64,000 nt of DNA, taken from positions 23,716,654 through 23,780,653 of the forward strand of contig OY754975.1 in assembly GCA_963576475.1 (NCBI GenBank). Direction: 5' to 3'. Under the pieces are notes generated by a model, which worked only from the letters and a program-made list of their open reading frames with translations, had not been told where the DNA came from and did not search any database. Each line of letters opens with the position of its first letter. Position 1 is the stretch's first letter. This DNA comes from Molanna angustata (Eukaryota; Arthropoda; Insecta; Trichoptera; Molannidae). Of the stretch, positions 46,341-57,791 are shown piece by piece. Both the position numbers and the translations under genes were made by a program.

Positions 46341-46951
46341 TTCAGATGCTAAAAAGTCAATAAAAATATGTAAATGATCAAATATATTTCAAAGGAGACG
46401 AAGAAGGAGAGACGCATTGTACAATATTTACTTATTTGTTGTTGTTTTGTTCATAGTGTGAAAGCTAATGACTTGAAAAAAAATATCTGTAAAGAAAGCA
46501 AAACGGATTAATAAAAATGATTTACGGTATAAACGCATATAATCCATCGAAATACCTACATATACACAAAAGTAACTAAATATACAGAAGATGGCACAGT
46601 ACGAAAAATTAAAACTAATACACAAAATAAAAATAGGAAAAGTAGAAGACCCTGACATAGACCAAAGCAGAGTACACAAATCCACAACTACAACACACGT
46701 ACAAAATTCATTTTGTAACTGAGAATGCTACAAACACGAAAGAATAATGAGCAAAGGATTGTGACAACAATAATTTGCTAGAAACATTAAAAAATATGAA
46801 TGAAAAAGCATTTCAACGGGAAATGAAAACCAGACTTGAAATGAAGTAAAGTGTTATTGTTTATGAAAAACTCATTTATTAAAATTACAATGTTAAAAAT
46901 AAATTATATGCTTATATATGTAACTGTGCTATGTGTTAATATAACTGTGCC
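46341..46951. other. Intergenic, nothing firmly recognised
   Basis: A+T-rich; a minus 85-codon frame at 46,428-46,685 is hydrophobic and unsupported. Confidence 0.4.
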
Positions 46952-47157
46952 GACCGCCGTGGCACAGTTGGTAAGCCGTTCAGTTTCTGTGCGGACGTCC
47001 TGGGTTCGATCCCCAGCAGAGGAGAAATTTATTGAAATTCATTTCTCACGCTAATATTGCTTCTCTGGGCTGAAAACACTGGTTAGTTGGAAGAAATTGC
47101 CATATGGCAATGAACTCGCCACTTGCACAAGGTGCAAGGAAGTGTTTATTATTATAA
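46952..47157 (+). mobile_element. tRNA-derived SINE, family A, full-length copy
   Basis: Head GACCGCCGTGGCACAGTTGG (A-box region) and B box GGGTTCGATCCCC, then GAGGAGAAATTTATT, TTTCTCACGCTAATATTGCT, CTGGGCTGAAAACACTGGTT, GAAGAAATTGCCATATGGCA and GGTGCAAGGAAGTG, ending in ATTATTAT. The copy at 60,222 is closely similar. Short ATAACT repeats flank it. Confidence 0.88.
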
Positions 47158-47430
47158 CTTTTATTGTTAATAGCCAATCAATTACTCAAAGATTCAAATA
47201 ATTATTATAAATAAATAAATTAATTAAATTTAAATCTTAATGAGTAATGAGTTTATAATCGCTTTCGATGGGTTCATCAAATTTGGATTTGATTATATTT
47301 CATCACAGACCCTAGTATTTTTTGATTTCCTGATATCAAAATCAATGTTGAAATATGTAACTATGTAAAATTTTAAAATAAATTATTGTTATTCATGTTT
47401 GATAGATATGTCTATGCATAGTATTATAGC

Positions 47431-47470
47431 GACTATCGACAGTTGGATCTCGTGTGTTACATGCAACTAC
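47431..47470 (+). mobile_element. 3' end of the Helitron-like element
   Basis: CGACTATCGACAGTTGGATC, then TCGTGTGTTACATGCAACTA match the last 40 bp of the elements at 1,155 and 7,739, with CTAG changed to CTAC. The rest is missing. Confidence 0.6.
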
Positions 47471-47673
47471 TTTACTCGTCAATAAATAGCGCTTTTACTG
47501 TAACTATGTATGCAATAACGGTAGTATAAACAGATGGAAAAGATGAAGGATAATGGGCTTACTGTGCCAGCCTATATCTATCTTCTCTCTCGTGTCGAGT
47601 TCTTCTTCCCCTCTCGTCACTGGTTCAACAATGTTTTCTCTTGAGCTATCTATAAATTTTATCGATATTTTCC

Positions 47674-47946
47674 TTGCGAAAAGCCGCGAACGTGATTAGT
47701 AAAAAGGTATATGCGCACGGCGCGTGGCGCCTTATTAGTATGCAACTAAGTATTGTGACTGAAAAAAGCGACCAACTCACGCGGGAACAAGTGCGAGATT
47801 ATTGTTGCCACTTTCAAGGTATGGATGTAGGTATGAAATTGGTTTTGGTATGTCAGGAAGATGAGGATAGGTACAAATGGGAAGTATCTGTCATCTGCGC
47901 AAACAGTATGATTATAACAAAAAATAATTTGAAAAAATCTATGTAA
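47674..47946 (+). CDS. Uncharacterised 90-codon ORF (doubtful)
   Basis: Frame starting MRKAANVISKKVYAHGAW, with a hydrophilic middle (LTREQVRDYCCHFQGMDVGM) and ending NLKKSM. Its G+C content is higher than the flanks for the first 150 bp, and the residue mix looks more protein-like than most chance frames here. I recognise no domain. There is no upstream TATA arrangement, splice-site support or poly(A) signal I would trust. It could be one exon, a transposon gag-like fragment, or chance. Confidence 0.2.
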   Translation: MRKAANVISKKVYAHGAWRLISMQLSIVTEKSDQLTREQVRDYCCHFQGMDVGMKLVLVCQEDEDRYKWEVSVICANSMIITKNNLKKSM

Positions 47947-49987
47947 CCTTTACTTTTAGCTTAGACGTATTCGTTGGCAAAATCAAGGCGTAAATTGCGA
48001 AACAAAATGTAGAGTGAAATTATTTCCAAATATTAACTCTAAATTATATGATAATAATTTTTGCCTCAAAGCCTTAAACAAGGGTACATAGCTAAGACAA
48101 TGTTATATCCTACTTGAATTAAAATACAACCTTAAGTCTTATCTCTTATGAGCGTATGAATTTAAAATTAATATTTACTGTCTTAATTATCGCAACGCGA
48201 TACAGAAGGCACGCAAGTATATATGTAATTTAATTAACGTAGGTATCCCTTATAGCACTAATCTTATTATGTTATATTATTGTGTTGCTTATGACGCACA
48301 GAGATGCGTCATCTTCTTCTTCTTTTTCTACTCATGTCTGAGGAGGGCGGATTCACTTAATCGATCAAAAAATGGATTATTTCCATCTAGAATGCTCTTG
48401 CGGCACTCGTTCACCACAACATATCCATCGGACAATTTCGGGTCGAAAGTAGAAGTAATAATAACTCTTACAATTATTGTTTCTTTAATATTTTTTTTCT
48501 TCCTTGTAATAAGTACATATACATCCTCATACATTCCCTTAACTAAGCATAGATGCTTGTGCTATAGGTAGGTGAACTAAATCGGTCGTGACAGGATACG
48601 AATTCGCGACCAGTGCGCTAACTGCTCTTCCACTACCCATCTGCATTAGTGCAATAACTAACGTTGTTGATGAGGGCCGCAACAAATTGCGTTTGTAAGA
48701 CGCTTAAAAAGAGAAAAAGTCAGTTTTTGGTATGTATTATTAACTTACAATATAGGTCAACAAAAATGATATACTCAATAAAACTAGTAATAAGTTACTA
48801 TAAATAATATTAAAAAAAACATCGATATTAAACTAAAGCAAGAATTAATATTTTGCCTAACTGCCTTTTCTAGACACATCTAGCATCCTCAGAGGCAAAA
48901 TGTAGGTTAACTTAAATATTATATTCCATAAATAATTTAAAAACAGGAAACATTCAAAGGAAAAGTTTGACAATCGATAACTTCTGATGGTTCCTTGACT
49001 AAATAGTTAAAGTAACCATGGATGGTTAAAATAACCATGGAACAGTCTATAATAGTAACAATAATCCAATTTGTTGTGAAAACTTTTTACGCAAAGATAA
49101 ATTCTTGGTAGGGCTTGTGTATACGAATAAATAATATAGTTTTTGAATTCCATAGATGTCTATACAGTCATATTAAACGTTTTGCCGGCGACCTAATTCA
49201 CGAGAAAAAAGTTTCCGAGCGCGTCTGCTCCGACCCTCCCGTTGCGAATTCTTGTTTTTCACGCTCCATGAATTTCTTTCTCGTAACGAGCCAAATGTTT
49301 GCTTATTGGATGAGAAGACAAAACAATACACACCCCCACACACACAGAAACTGCGAAAAAATCAATGAAATATTTGAAAAGTTGGCGAATTCCCGGCAGG
49401 TTTCTTTAATCTACAAGAGCAGCGAATAAAGTCTGGTGTACCTCAAGGCTTCGTTCTGGGACTCGAAGAAAATCCTTTGATGAAAACAGAGGCAAAAAAA
49501 AACATCATGAAGTTTTGTGTGACACAAAATTTTTGCGGATTTTTCAGTGATAAGTAAGATCACCAGGAGTGCAAGACCAAGAACATGTTCAAGGCTAAAC
49601 TAATTCTGCATTAGCTCAAAATAAATTCTTTGGAACGCGACTCTCAATTATATTCTTTTACCATTTTCGAACAGTTTTTTTCTTAATATTATGACGGACG
49701 ATATATAATATTATATTTTTGTGAGAGAAGCAATTTGAAATGTTTCAATGCGAAAATGTATATTAATTTACAAATGCATAATTTCATTAGTGCGTGTATT
49801 TGCTTTATATAACATGAAAATCAAATTTTCATGTTATGTATACAAACTGTTTGTATTTAAATTAGGTACTTTTATTTTATTTTATATTTTTAATAAGTAT
49901 GTAGGTATTTTGTTTATTTATTTTGTTTGTTTATTTATTTATTTTGTATTTTTTTTAAATCTATCTCGGGCAACTTACAGAAACTAT
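47947..49987. other. Intergenic with a SINE C remnant at 48,505-48,640
   Basis: The remnant (reverse) has ACATTCCCTTAACTAAGC, GCTTGTGCTATAGGTAGGTG and CGAATTCGCGACCAGTGCGC, with a deletion in the anticodon region. A 104-codon frame (49,115-49,429) has no family features. Nothing else recognised. Confidence 0.5.
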
Positions 49988-50569
49988 GGCCCGGTATTAC
50001 AGTCGGCCCTCAACTCATTGAGTTTGTTAAACTCAAGATTTATGTTAAGGGGAGATTGAATCCATTTCCGTATTACAGTGCAATATGACATGTGAAATAT
50101 GTCTTTAATCTTCAATTATAGACATATTTTACTTTTTCTGTGGTTATTATATGTCAAATTTTTATTAACCTCAAATAATACGAACAACAAAACGGGACGC
50201 TATGAGTTGAAATACTATTGTTTTATTATCCAACATGGTAAATTTAATTTTTTTCACCAAAAAAATGCTTTTAAATTCCCATGTTCGTTTCAATATGGTT
50301 GTCAGTTTGTTTTGTTGTGTGGCGCCACCGTCGATACAACTAACGCCTCTAGAGATAGAACACTGAAACTACACTCGTTGCCTAGCAACGAGTCAAGAAA
50401 TGACAGTTGACTCACCGTTAAGTACTCAATCCGCCAGAAACGTTGAGTTAAATATTTGTCGTTTTAGAGACGTATTTGAGGGAAGATTAGGCCTAAACGG
50501 ACATTGTAATACGCTATATTTTTGTTAAACTTGAGTTTAGCTCTTAAACTGAGACTGTAATACCAGCCC
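49988..50569. mobile_element. MITE with TAT target duplication, 582 bp
   Basis: Ends GGCCCGGTATTACAGTC and inverse GACTGTAATACCAGCCC, flanked by TAT at 49,985-49,987 and 50,570-50,572. Inner inverted blocks include TTGTTAAACTCAAG and TTGTTAAACTTGAG. Internal GTTGCCTAGCAACG (50,379-50,392) is palindromic. Two about-100-codon plus frames inside are not recognisable proteins. A 3-bp TAT/TWA-type duplication fits the PIF/Harbinger group, but this is only an inference. Confidence 0.8.
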
Positions 50570-52389
50570 TATGTCAAATATTAACTAAACACGCTGCGAG
50601 GGTAAGGCTTATGAGCTTGTAAGAAGCAAAAGAGAATGTTCTACAATTACATATAACCTTACCTTCCACCGACTCCCCCAACGGCAGTCATGAGACCCTC
50701 AATTTTAATTTTATTTAACACTCTCAGGGTGAGAAGCCATAATTTTATTTACATCTAAAGGCAAATTATTAGAATATCAAATATTTCATATAAAATTTAA
50801 AAGAAGAATGCTATTGTCTGTGTTATGAGTAGAGTAGGTTGACATGAGATAAAACACCAATTACAAATACTAAATTTATTTCCATTGGATGCTGGACAAC
50901 AATTCACAAGATATGATATATTAAGCTATTTACAAGATATTAAATAATAGGTATTTCAGAACATAAGTTTTTTTCACAATGAAGCTCAGGCGTGGCCGAG
51001 AGGTTGTAGTTTTATCTAATAACAGGTGTGCAGTAAATTTCTTCATCTTTATCCATCATCAGTAAATAATTGTATAAAGCGGCAGGTATATCGAATTTAA
51101 CAGAACATCAGCCGTGGTATGGATGAAAGTGACACCAGAAGGGTCACATTGATGATACATAGTACATTATGATAAATCAGTCGGGTCCAGCATTCAATGA
51201 TCAAAATTTTTCAAATAATCGCCACGTTATGACTGACGGGCACTTGCACGATACATAATTAAAAAAACAAAATAAAATAAAGGCATTAAATATTGGAAGA
51301 CGGGATCAGGAACGGGATACCTTTGCCATAAGTATCCTGCAAAAATTCAAGCGGGGTTAGAGACCATCATGCCAGTTTCCTACCAAAAATTATATGAACG
51401 AGGTATAGTAGTGTGCGGAACTCACCTTCCCGATCTTATTCAGTTGTTATCCCGTCCTCTCAGTATGCCATAACTTCATTTTCACTTTTTTCAAGAGGTT
51501 ACACCTCGTGGTGTTGAGCGTTCCTATATCGAAAAGAAAAGAAATCGAAACGTCAGATTTCGTCTATGCATACTGAGAGTGCGTTCCGAGAACTCTCACC
51601 TGGACTCGCAAAAGCGCGTTCGGCACATCACCAAACCGAGACGTGAAGGACATGACGTTAGTAAAATAACGTTATAACGCACCCAATAGCAAATGACCAC
51701 ATTTTGGAAACTTACGATATTAATTGTCTTGCAAATCTAGAATGAAAACAAAATTAAAACTGTTTCTTCATCGGTAATCGAACCCGGTTGTTTTTTTTTC
51801 TTATATTGGCATAATTCATGTTTTCATTAATGTCTATCCTTTATTTACTAAGTATAACAATATTTTTTGCATTTTTTCTTCTGTCATTTTGTGTTTCAAT
51901 ATGTGCAATCTATGTATGTTATGTGTGTTTTTATATGTACGGCGTGAATAAATATATAAAATAAAATTAATGCTATCCATCAATGATTGTCTTAATCCAT
52001 CCATTCATCAACGATTGATAAATATCTTTTCAGTGTTGAGTTTGAACTCGTTTATCTAAATATAATTTTCCCAGAAACAACTAAGAATCAATCGACATAA
52101 ATTGAATTTAATTAAAGCGATATAATAATATAGTCTTTGATCTACTAGGGTGTTGAAATACATTTCTCAATATTTACACAAATGAAAATAAGCTTTAATC
52201 TACCTTAGTATTTTTAATACAATATTTTCCAAACAAAACGTATCTTAAATACTTTCAACCTTTGCCTTATTTCAATGAGTTTTTTAGACTTACACCTACA
52301 TACATTTTTTTTAATTTTGTTTGCTGAACAAAGCGCTGAGCTAATTAGTTTCCATTTTTTTCCCCTGTGTCATATTCTGGTACTCTAAA
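50570..52389. other. Intergenic with a SINE D fragment at 51,670-51,792
   Basis: SINE D (reverse): AACGCACCCAATAGCAAATG, AAACTTACGATATTAATTGT and CATCGGTAATCGAACCCGG. The segment 51,290-51,660 is less AT-rich (GGGATCAGGAACGGGATACC and similar), so may be an old element, but I cannot place it. Confidence 0.5.
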
Positions 52390-52690
52390 TAATTTTATTT
52401 CTTTATTTACAAAATATACGGCATAAGCCATTTACTTGTTACAATATACCTACACTTACAATAATTAATTACACACAAAGATGAAATGTAGAAACCAAAA
52501 AAAACCAGACATTGATGAAATATAAAAACATAAAATATAATTTCATATAAAATATAAATATGTAGATTTAGATAAAAACACAGATGAAGATAAAAATAGA
52601 CAAAAAAGAATCAGAGAATTAGAAAAAAAAAATAATAATGATAAGACGGAAAAAATCGAATGTGACAATAGATCTACTGCAGCTATATAA
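52390..52690 (-). mobile_element. LINE 3'UTR fragment
   Basis: On the minus strand it ends TAAATAAAGAAAT after an AT-rich UTR. The plus reading TTATTTACAAAATATACGGC and AGCCATTTACTTGTTACAAT matches 60,640-60,700 (same orientation), including ATAAAAATAGACAAAAAAGAAT. No coding. Confidence 0.7.
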
Positions 52691-53544
52691 GTTGACAGCT
52701 ATATCGATATAAAAGATCCATAATTTTTTTTCTTGAAGACCGGCAAACTATCTCCGAAAATATCTGCAACATCACATAAGTTCATTACCAAACCTTTTTT
52801 ATTTTAAATACCTACATAAAGGAAGATGTGCTGGAAATATGGGTTAAGCCAAAAAATGTTTGACTTGGTTTGATTTTTAAAATTAATTTAACATATTTAC
52901 AGACGAATACTCGACGAAGGATTCATTAATTACAATCAAAACATTTTTTTTCGTACATTTTCAAACAATAAAATCTACCTGGAAAATGTTCAGAAACTAA
53001 AACTAAGTAATAGGTCTTTGTACTGAAAAAAAAGGGAATTTCTTTGAAAGTTGTGCAAGTTTCAATCCAAAGATAAGCAAGCAGGTACCTACATTCCTTT
53101 GAGTCTTACTCGAAATTTAACGAAGGAAATCTTCGAATAACAATTTTTTCCAGAAGAATAAAAACCCTTCAAGTTGAGTTTTGAACCGAAATAATCTCAG
53201 ATGGGGAAGGCGATCGGAGAATTTCTTAAATAGTTTGAAGAAATTTCGAGTAAAAAGCTAAACAATCATTCAGAGGGCAAAAATAAATTACTAGAGCCGG
53301 TAAAAGCATCTGGACGCTTCGAGAAATTTCAAATCAAACATCGTACCAACGTGATGTCTTCGTTGGTTACTATTTTTATCTTTATAATTATTATAGATTT
53401 TGATTAAACAAAGGTCTGATTCTTATTAAAGTTTTGATTTTTGATGAAACATCGGAAAAACTTAATATAATAAATAAATTATAATGACTATATTAAGTAA
53501 AGTCTTTTTCGCACAGATCTTTGAAATGGCGCAGTAAAGACTGA
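52691..53544. other. Intergenic, nothing recognised
   Basis: About 850 bp, A+T-rich, no coding, RNA or repeat signal. Confidence 0.45.
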
Positions 53545-53990
53545 TGTTCACGTGATAGTTGAGGTTTTTCACTTATCCGATACGTCTTCAGTCTTCATGT
53601 CATCTTTATGACGACCCTGAAGAGACTTCACAGCATATCCTATGGGAATGCCCCAACATATCTGTGTCAACTTTCCAAAGAGAACTCTATAAGATTTTCC
53701 GAGGGAATATCTTTGGATACGGATCTCGTAGCAACTTCAGGGTTTTCAAGACTTTCTGTCAAAAATACGGTTCATTCATATCTTCAATTTCAGTGAACGG
53801 TGTGCCAGTTGTTTCGTTATAATAAGCTCTCTTTGGCATTTCAAGTGTAGTGTTTTCAAGGTTTTAGAGTTCTTCAGATTCTTTTTATGTTATTTATGTG
53901 TTCTTTCAAAGTTTTAAAATGGACCGTTATTATTCCCCATGGGCAGAACGGGTGGTGGATAGGAAAGAACAGCTGAGGTTCGCAAAGCCA
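53545..53990 (+). pseudogene. R1/jockey-type LINE C-terminal fossil, copy 1
   Basis: The frame 53,559-53,822 holds CHLYDDPEETSQHILWECPN, the C...H...C cluster at the end of R1/jockey-group ORF2, then FRVFKTFCQKYGSFISSISV and a stop. The 3'UTR is ...CCCATGGGCAGAACGGGTGG, like 60,597-60,622. 5'-truncated; the first Cys of the cluster may be lost. Confidence 0.8.
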
Positions 53991-54019
53991 AAAAGAAGAT
54001 GAAAAACGAATGAATTATG

Positions 54020-54400
54020 ATAATATACCGAATCTTTTGTGTATCCCACTTATTATTTGGATTTTATAATCTCGAAGAAGAACTTTAAAGCCTTCAAGAA
54101 GTTCTGTAGTAGTTTTGGTGCGTAACTAATGGCTGATTCCCATTAAGTTTATTTTTTCAGAAATCTTGATGCTTTACATTTAAAAAGATCTGAAGTCGAT
54201 GACAGTCCACGAGTGTGAATCTTCTATTCACAATCGTTCATTTTTCTTATTGCACTATGCTGCCGAGATTGCTAATCTAAAGGGCTCCATGAGCTATTTT
54301 TTGTGTCATGCATTTTTTTGTCTCTGACTTTGTGTTCTGTGAAGGGCTGTTTACAGTCACGTATGCATATCGGGTGGAGGTGGAAGTAGATCCCAATTTT
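54020..54400 (+). pseudogene. R1/jockey-type LINE C-terminal fossil, copy 2
   Basis: Frame IISKKNFKAFKKFCSSFGA followed by a stop, then GATCTGAAGTCGATGACAGT, GCCGAGATTGCTAATCTAAA, GGGCTCCATGAGCTA and GGGTGGAGGTGGAAGTAGA. This is the same 3'UTR as 26,340-26,560. Two related LINE ends therefore lie head-to-tail here. Confidence 0.75.
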
Positions 54401-54412
54401 AACCCCCATTTT

Positions 54413-54445
54413 GTGGATTATTGACAGATAAAGTCAATAATCCAC
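54413..54445. repeat. Perfect 13-bp-arm hairpin
   Basis: GTGGATTATTGAC (54,413-54,425) and GTCAATAATCCAC (54,433-54,445) around AGATAAA. No U-run follows, and no gene sits next to it, so a terminator role is not supported. Confidence 0.9.
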
Positions 54446-54939
54446 CCACTTGGTATTAAATATTTCGGAGGCGGGGCGATTGTCTTTTGTGTGTTTTTAT
54501 TATATGGAAATACTATCTATTGCAAGGAGGCCATGAAACAAATTTCGGTAAAGTTTAATGTACCTACGTATCGACTTTCTTTTGGTGATGAACAGTTGTT
54601 CCCAAAACAAAAGAAGATTTAAGATCCTTATAAGCATAATTTAATTTCATAGTCCTTAAATCTGTTTTTTCGATCCAGGTTTTAGTTGCTCTTGATTTGA
54701 TTCTCTTTAATTCGGAAGAATGATCGGAAGACAATATTTCTTATTTTAATTTTTTTATGATTATTTTATAACATACTTTTTTAACAATATTACAAATAAA
54801 CTTAAAAAACATAATGATATACTAAGGTTTAACGTTGCACTTGATATTTGATAATACAATAAATACATATTTATGATACGGTGATAAAAAATCAAAAAAC
54901 CAATATACATAAAAAAACAATAGAAAACGGGCAGTTCGA
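54446..54939. other. Intergenic, nothing recognised
   Basis: About 490 bp with no coding or RNA signal. Confidence 0.4.
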
Positions 54940-55284
54940 AACAATTTTGGTCATATCAATACATACATAATTACATACAGCAGTTTAGACTGTGAAAAGT
55001 TTTTTTTTCTTTATTATTAATTTTTGTACAACTTTAACCTATTTTGAAATCTGGTTTGTCATATGCTCCTCCCCAACTAAAATTCCATACATAAGCAAAG
55101 AATGAACCGTCTCATAAACATTTTTTAGATTTTTTAAATTTAAGACATTTCTTAATCTTATGAAGATATATTTACATTTCCTTATTCGTTTCACTATATC
55201 ACTCATATGCGCTTTCCATTTTATATTCTGGTCTAAAATAATTTCTTCTTTTCGTGCTGAGTTTGGTCCTCTCGATGTTAGCAA
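54940..55284 (-). pseudogene. Jockey-type LINE reverse transcriptase thumb fragment
   Basis: Minus frame 55,284-55,039: EEIILDQNIKWKAHMSDIVK, then RKCKYIFIRLRNVLNLKNL and YETVHSLLMYGILVGE. This is the 'G..LD.nL.W..HI......K.......L........L...Y...V.S.L.YGI..WG' thumb pattern of jockey/CR1 reverse transcriptases. It stops soon after, followed by AT-rich sequence. Truncated at both ends. Confidence 0.85.
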
Positions 55285-55474
55285 ACATCGCGGTAAAGAC
55301 TTTCCTGTTCTGTACTACAAAGAACTTACAGATCTCCTACTAGACTTATCTCAGTCCATTATCTGATGGTATGCAGCGAGGAGATCTACTTTCGGTCAAA
55401 TGCTCTGCATTCCTATATCAATACATTAAATAATATCAGATGAAGAGTTGATTCTTTTGAAGAGTTGATTTTGC

Positions 55475-55760
55475 GAGCGGTGCTAGCCCAGCGGTAAGGT
55501 TGTCGCCTAACATGCGTGAGGTCGACGGTTCGAATCCGGGCGGGGCACGCACCTCTGGATTTTTAAAAGTCTATGTGCGGATTTATATCACTAGCTATAT
55601 GTAGCCATGATCCAATTTGTCTGGTTCCCCTTTCTAAGGATTACGAAGGTCAGATGGTAGTCGCTTCAATGTAATAACCAGACTCGCCAATTCCAGGATC
55701 ATGGTCAAAGCGTACCCCGATAGAAACGGAACAAAAGCGCAAAAAAGGGGAAAGAAGAAA
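55475..55760 (+). mobile_element. tRNA-derived SINE, family B, copy 2, with long flanking repeats
   Basis: Head GAGCGGTGCTAGCCCAGCGG, B box GGTTCGAATCC and body as at 19,226, with an extra 55 bp (CCAGGATCATGGTCAAAGCG...AAAAGCGC) before the GGGGAAAGAAGAAAG end. The 20-bp sequence GATGAAGAGTTGATTCTTTT flanks it at 55,439-55,458 and 55,761-55,780, with an additional partial copy (GAAGAGTTGATTTTGC) between the left repeat and the head. Confidence 0.88.
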
Positions 55761-55904
55761 GATGAAGAGTTGATTCTTTTCTCCGCGCCGTACTTGACCT
55801 AGATATGAAACCTTTTTAACCTTCACGATCAGCATTTTTATCCTTAATTCAACTATATGTAACAATGTGTTTCTGATCATATTTTTTTTTTCAATGCCTA
55901 TGTC

Positions 55905-56135
55905 TTCTTCATCTTCTTTGCTTCTTCCCAGTACATCTGGTGTCGGCCCTTTTGGTACGCAATCGCCAGACCTTTCGATTTTGCGTCATCTCTCTGATTA
56001 GTTGCTCCTCTCTCAGCTCGCCCTTAATATTTGTCCACAAGGTGGCCGGCAGATAGCCTCCAGTTCTGGACTGAGTGGGTATGTTCAGTGTCCATTTCGT
56101 CTGGTTATGTGTCCGTACCATCGGAGTCTGGTCTA
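55905..56135 (-). pseudogene. LINE RT-tail fossil (same family as 61,325)
   Basis: Minus frame contains RTHNQTKWTLNIPTQSRTGG, LPATLWTNIKGEL and VWRLRTKRADTRCTGKKQRR. Nucleotide identity with 61,325-61,590 in opposite orientation is clear (CTCAGTCCAGAACT, GAAAGGTCTGGCGATTGCGT). It resembles the end of an RTE/R4-like ORF. The family is not certain. Confidence 0.65.
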
Positions 56136-57168
56136 CTTTAGGTACTTTATCATATTATAATAATCAAGTTCAACTAATTGAAAAAGTACAACGCAAATTT
56201 CTTAGGTATATAAATTTTAAAATGATCATACCCAGAGAAGTAATGGATTATAATCTCATTATGCATTGGACTAATTTAACAAAGTTATCTGACCGTAGAA
56301 TAATTTTTGATTTAATTACATTACACAAAATGGTACATTCGAGTTTTGACAGCCCTGCTCTTATTGAACAAATTACATACCATGCGCCAAATCGTTCTAA
56401 CAGGCAAACGGTACCTTTTTACTATTCTAACACACGTACACTACAACAATATTACTCGCCAATAGCACGGCTTCATTATTTGGGTAATGCATACTCTAGT
56501 CTAGGCGATATTTATTACTTGTCATTGACAAAATATAGAAACTTATTGCATCAATATTTCTTGATGCAAAATGTCAATTGTTATTTCGCTATAAGATGTT
56601 ATTATTGTTTTATCAATTACTCTTTTATTTTGAATTGATGGTATATTGTATGGGACTCTCTTTTAACTTGTATGGGTACTCTTTTTCTATCTCTCTTGTA
56701 ATCTATTTTTACGTTACTTTGTTGTTTACTGGTTATTTATATATCTTCTTTTTTTTATTGTTTATTTAATTTTGTTTCTGCATCTATATATTTTGTGTAT
56801 TGCATATTGTATGGATGTATACATATTTTTAGGCATCTCTTTTTTATATTTTGTTTCATTGCTTATTTTTCAACTGTTTTTATGTTTCATTCTTTTTTAA
56901 TGACACTTTTGAATTTACTTTATACCTAGGTATATAATTTATATATGCTATTTTTGTTTCTTTTTGTTTTTGATATTTGTTTCTTTAAAAAATGTTTAGA
57001 TATAATATGCAAATAATATTCTGGTAGATATTTCGTACATTTATACATCTCTTTTTGTTTTATTTTATAATATTATTGTAATGTATTAAACGTGTTTATA
57101 CTATTTTATTTTGTATGTACTTGTAAAAGGCTATTTAGCCGTTGATGGAAATAATAAATAAATAAATG
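56136..57168 (+). pseudogene. Jockey/CR1-type LINE 3' end, best-preserved fragment
   Basis: Frame to 56,638 encodes VQLIEKVQRKFLRYINF, then LSDRRIIFDLITLHKMVH, and SPIARLHYLGNAY. This is the 'IE.VQ.kFlRy......L..RR...DL..LyKil.g' C-terminal segment of jockey-group reverse transcriptases. A 530-bp T-rich 3'UTR ends in GGCTATTTAGCCGTTGATGG and an ATAATAAATAAATAAAT tail. About 165 codons are intact with no stop, so this is the youngest-looking LINE piece. The upstream part is replaced by another fossil. Confidence 0.85.
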
Positions 57169-57787
57169 TGTATGAATATTTTGAAAATGTTTATATTTCA
57201 TATTCCACATGATATAATTAACGCCTCGTCATCACCGTAGCTCAAAAATACCTAAGGACACAGATTTAATAAATCGAAATAGAAAAGTTCAGAAAACTCT
57301 GTTGTATACTTCATGTAGAATGGAAGTGGGGGGATGTTTTGATAATACACACTCTCTCTCTCTCCGGTATAATAACAGAACAACTGAAAATTATTTGACG
57401 TTTCAGTAAATAAATATAAAAGGAAAGAAAATAGAAGAATATTATTTATGACGATAACAGAAAGAAAGGATAAACATTCGCGAGGCAGTTGAAAATTCGC
57501 ACGCGAATCAAAAATAGAAACGGAATATAAATAATACGACAATTTGATTGCGGAATATTTGCGAAAACACTCTTCGGCTCTGTGTGTTCAAATTTTGACG
57601 ATGAAACGATAAATAAAGTATTCATAAATATTGTTACCATACAATGAAAGGCATATATGAATCCTTTCTCAATTTTCATGCATGTAAACTATCACGTAAT
57701 CTTTAGGGAAACTGAATCGAATATTACCTACTTATGTCATTAATCTTTACACAAACAACACAAGTAGATTTTTGTCCATTTTCCTCC
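57169..57787. other. Intergenic, nothing recognised
   Basis: A short CT run at 57,350-57,363 and two hydrophobic minus frames without support. Confidence 0.4.
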
Positions 57788-57791
57788 TTAA

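Noticed and set aside
49115..49429. 104-codon plus frame
   Set aside because: No domain, no partner exon, and it runs through a CA-rich patch; treated as chance.
50988..51010. tRNA-Leu-like 5' end (GGCGTGGCCGAGAGGTTG)
   Set aside because: No anticodon arm, variable arm or matching acceptor strand follows; at best a tRNA pseudogene fragment.
54413..54445. Rho-independent-like terminator
   Set aside because: The context is eukaryotic, no U-tract follows and no gene is adjacent.
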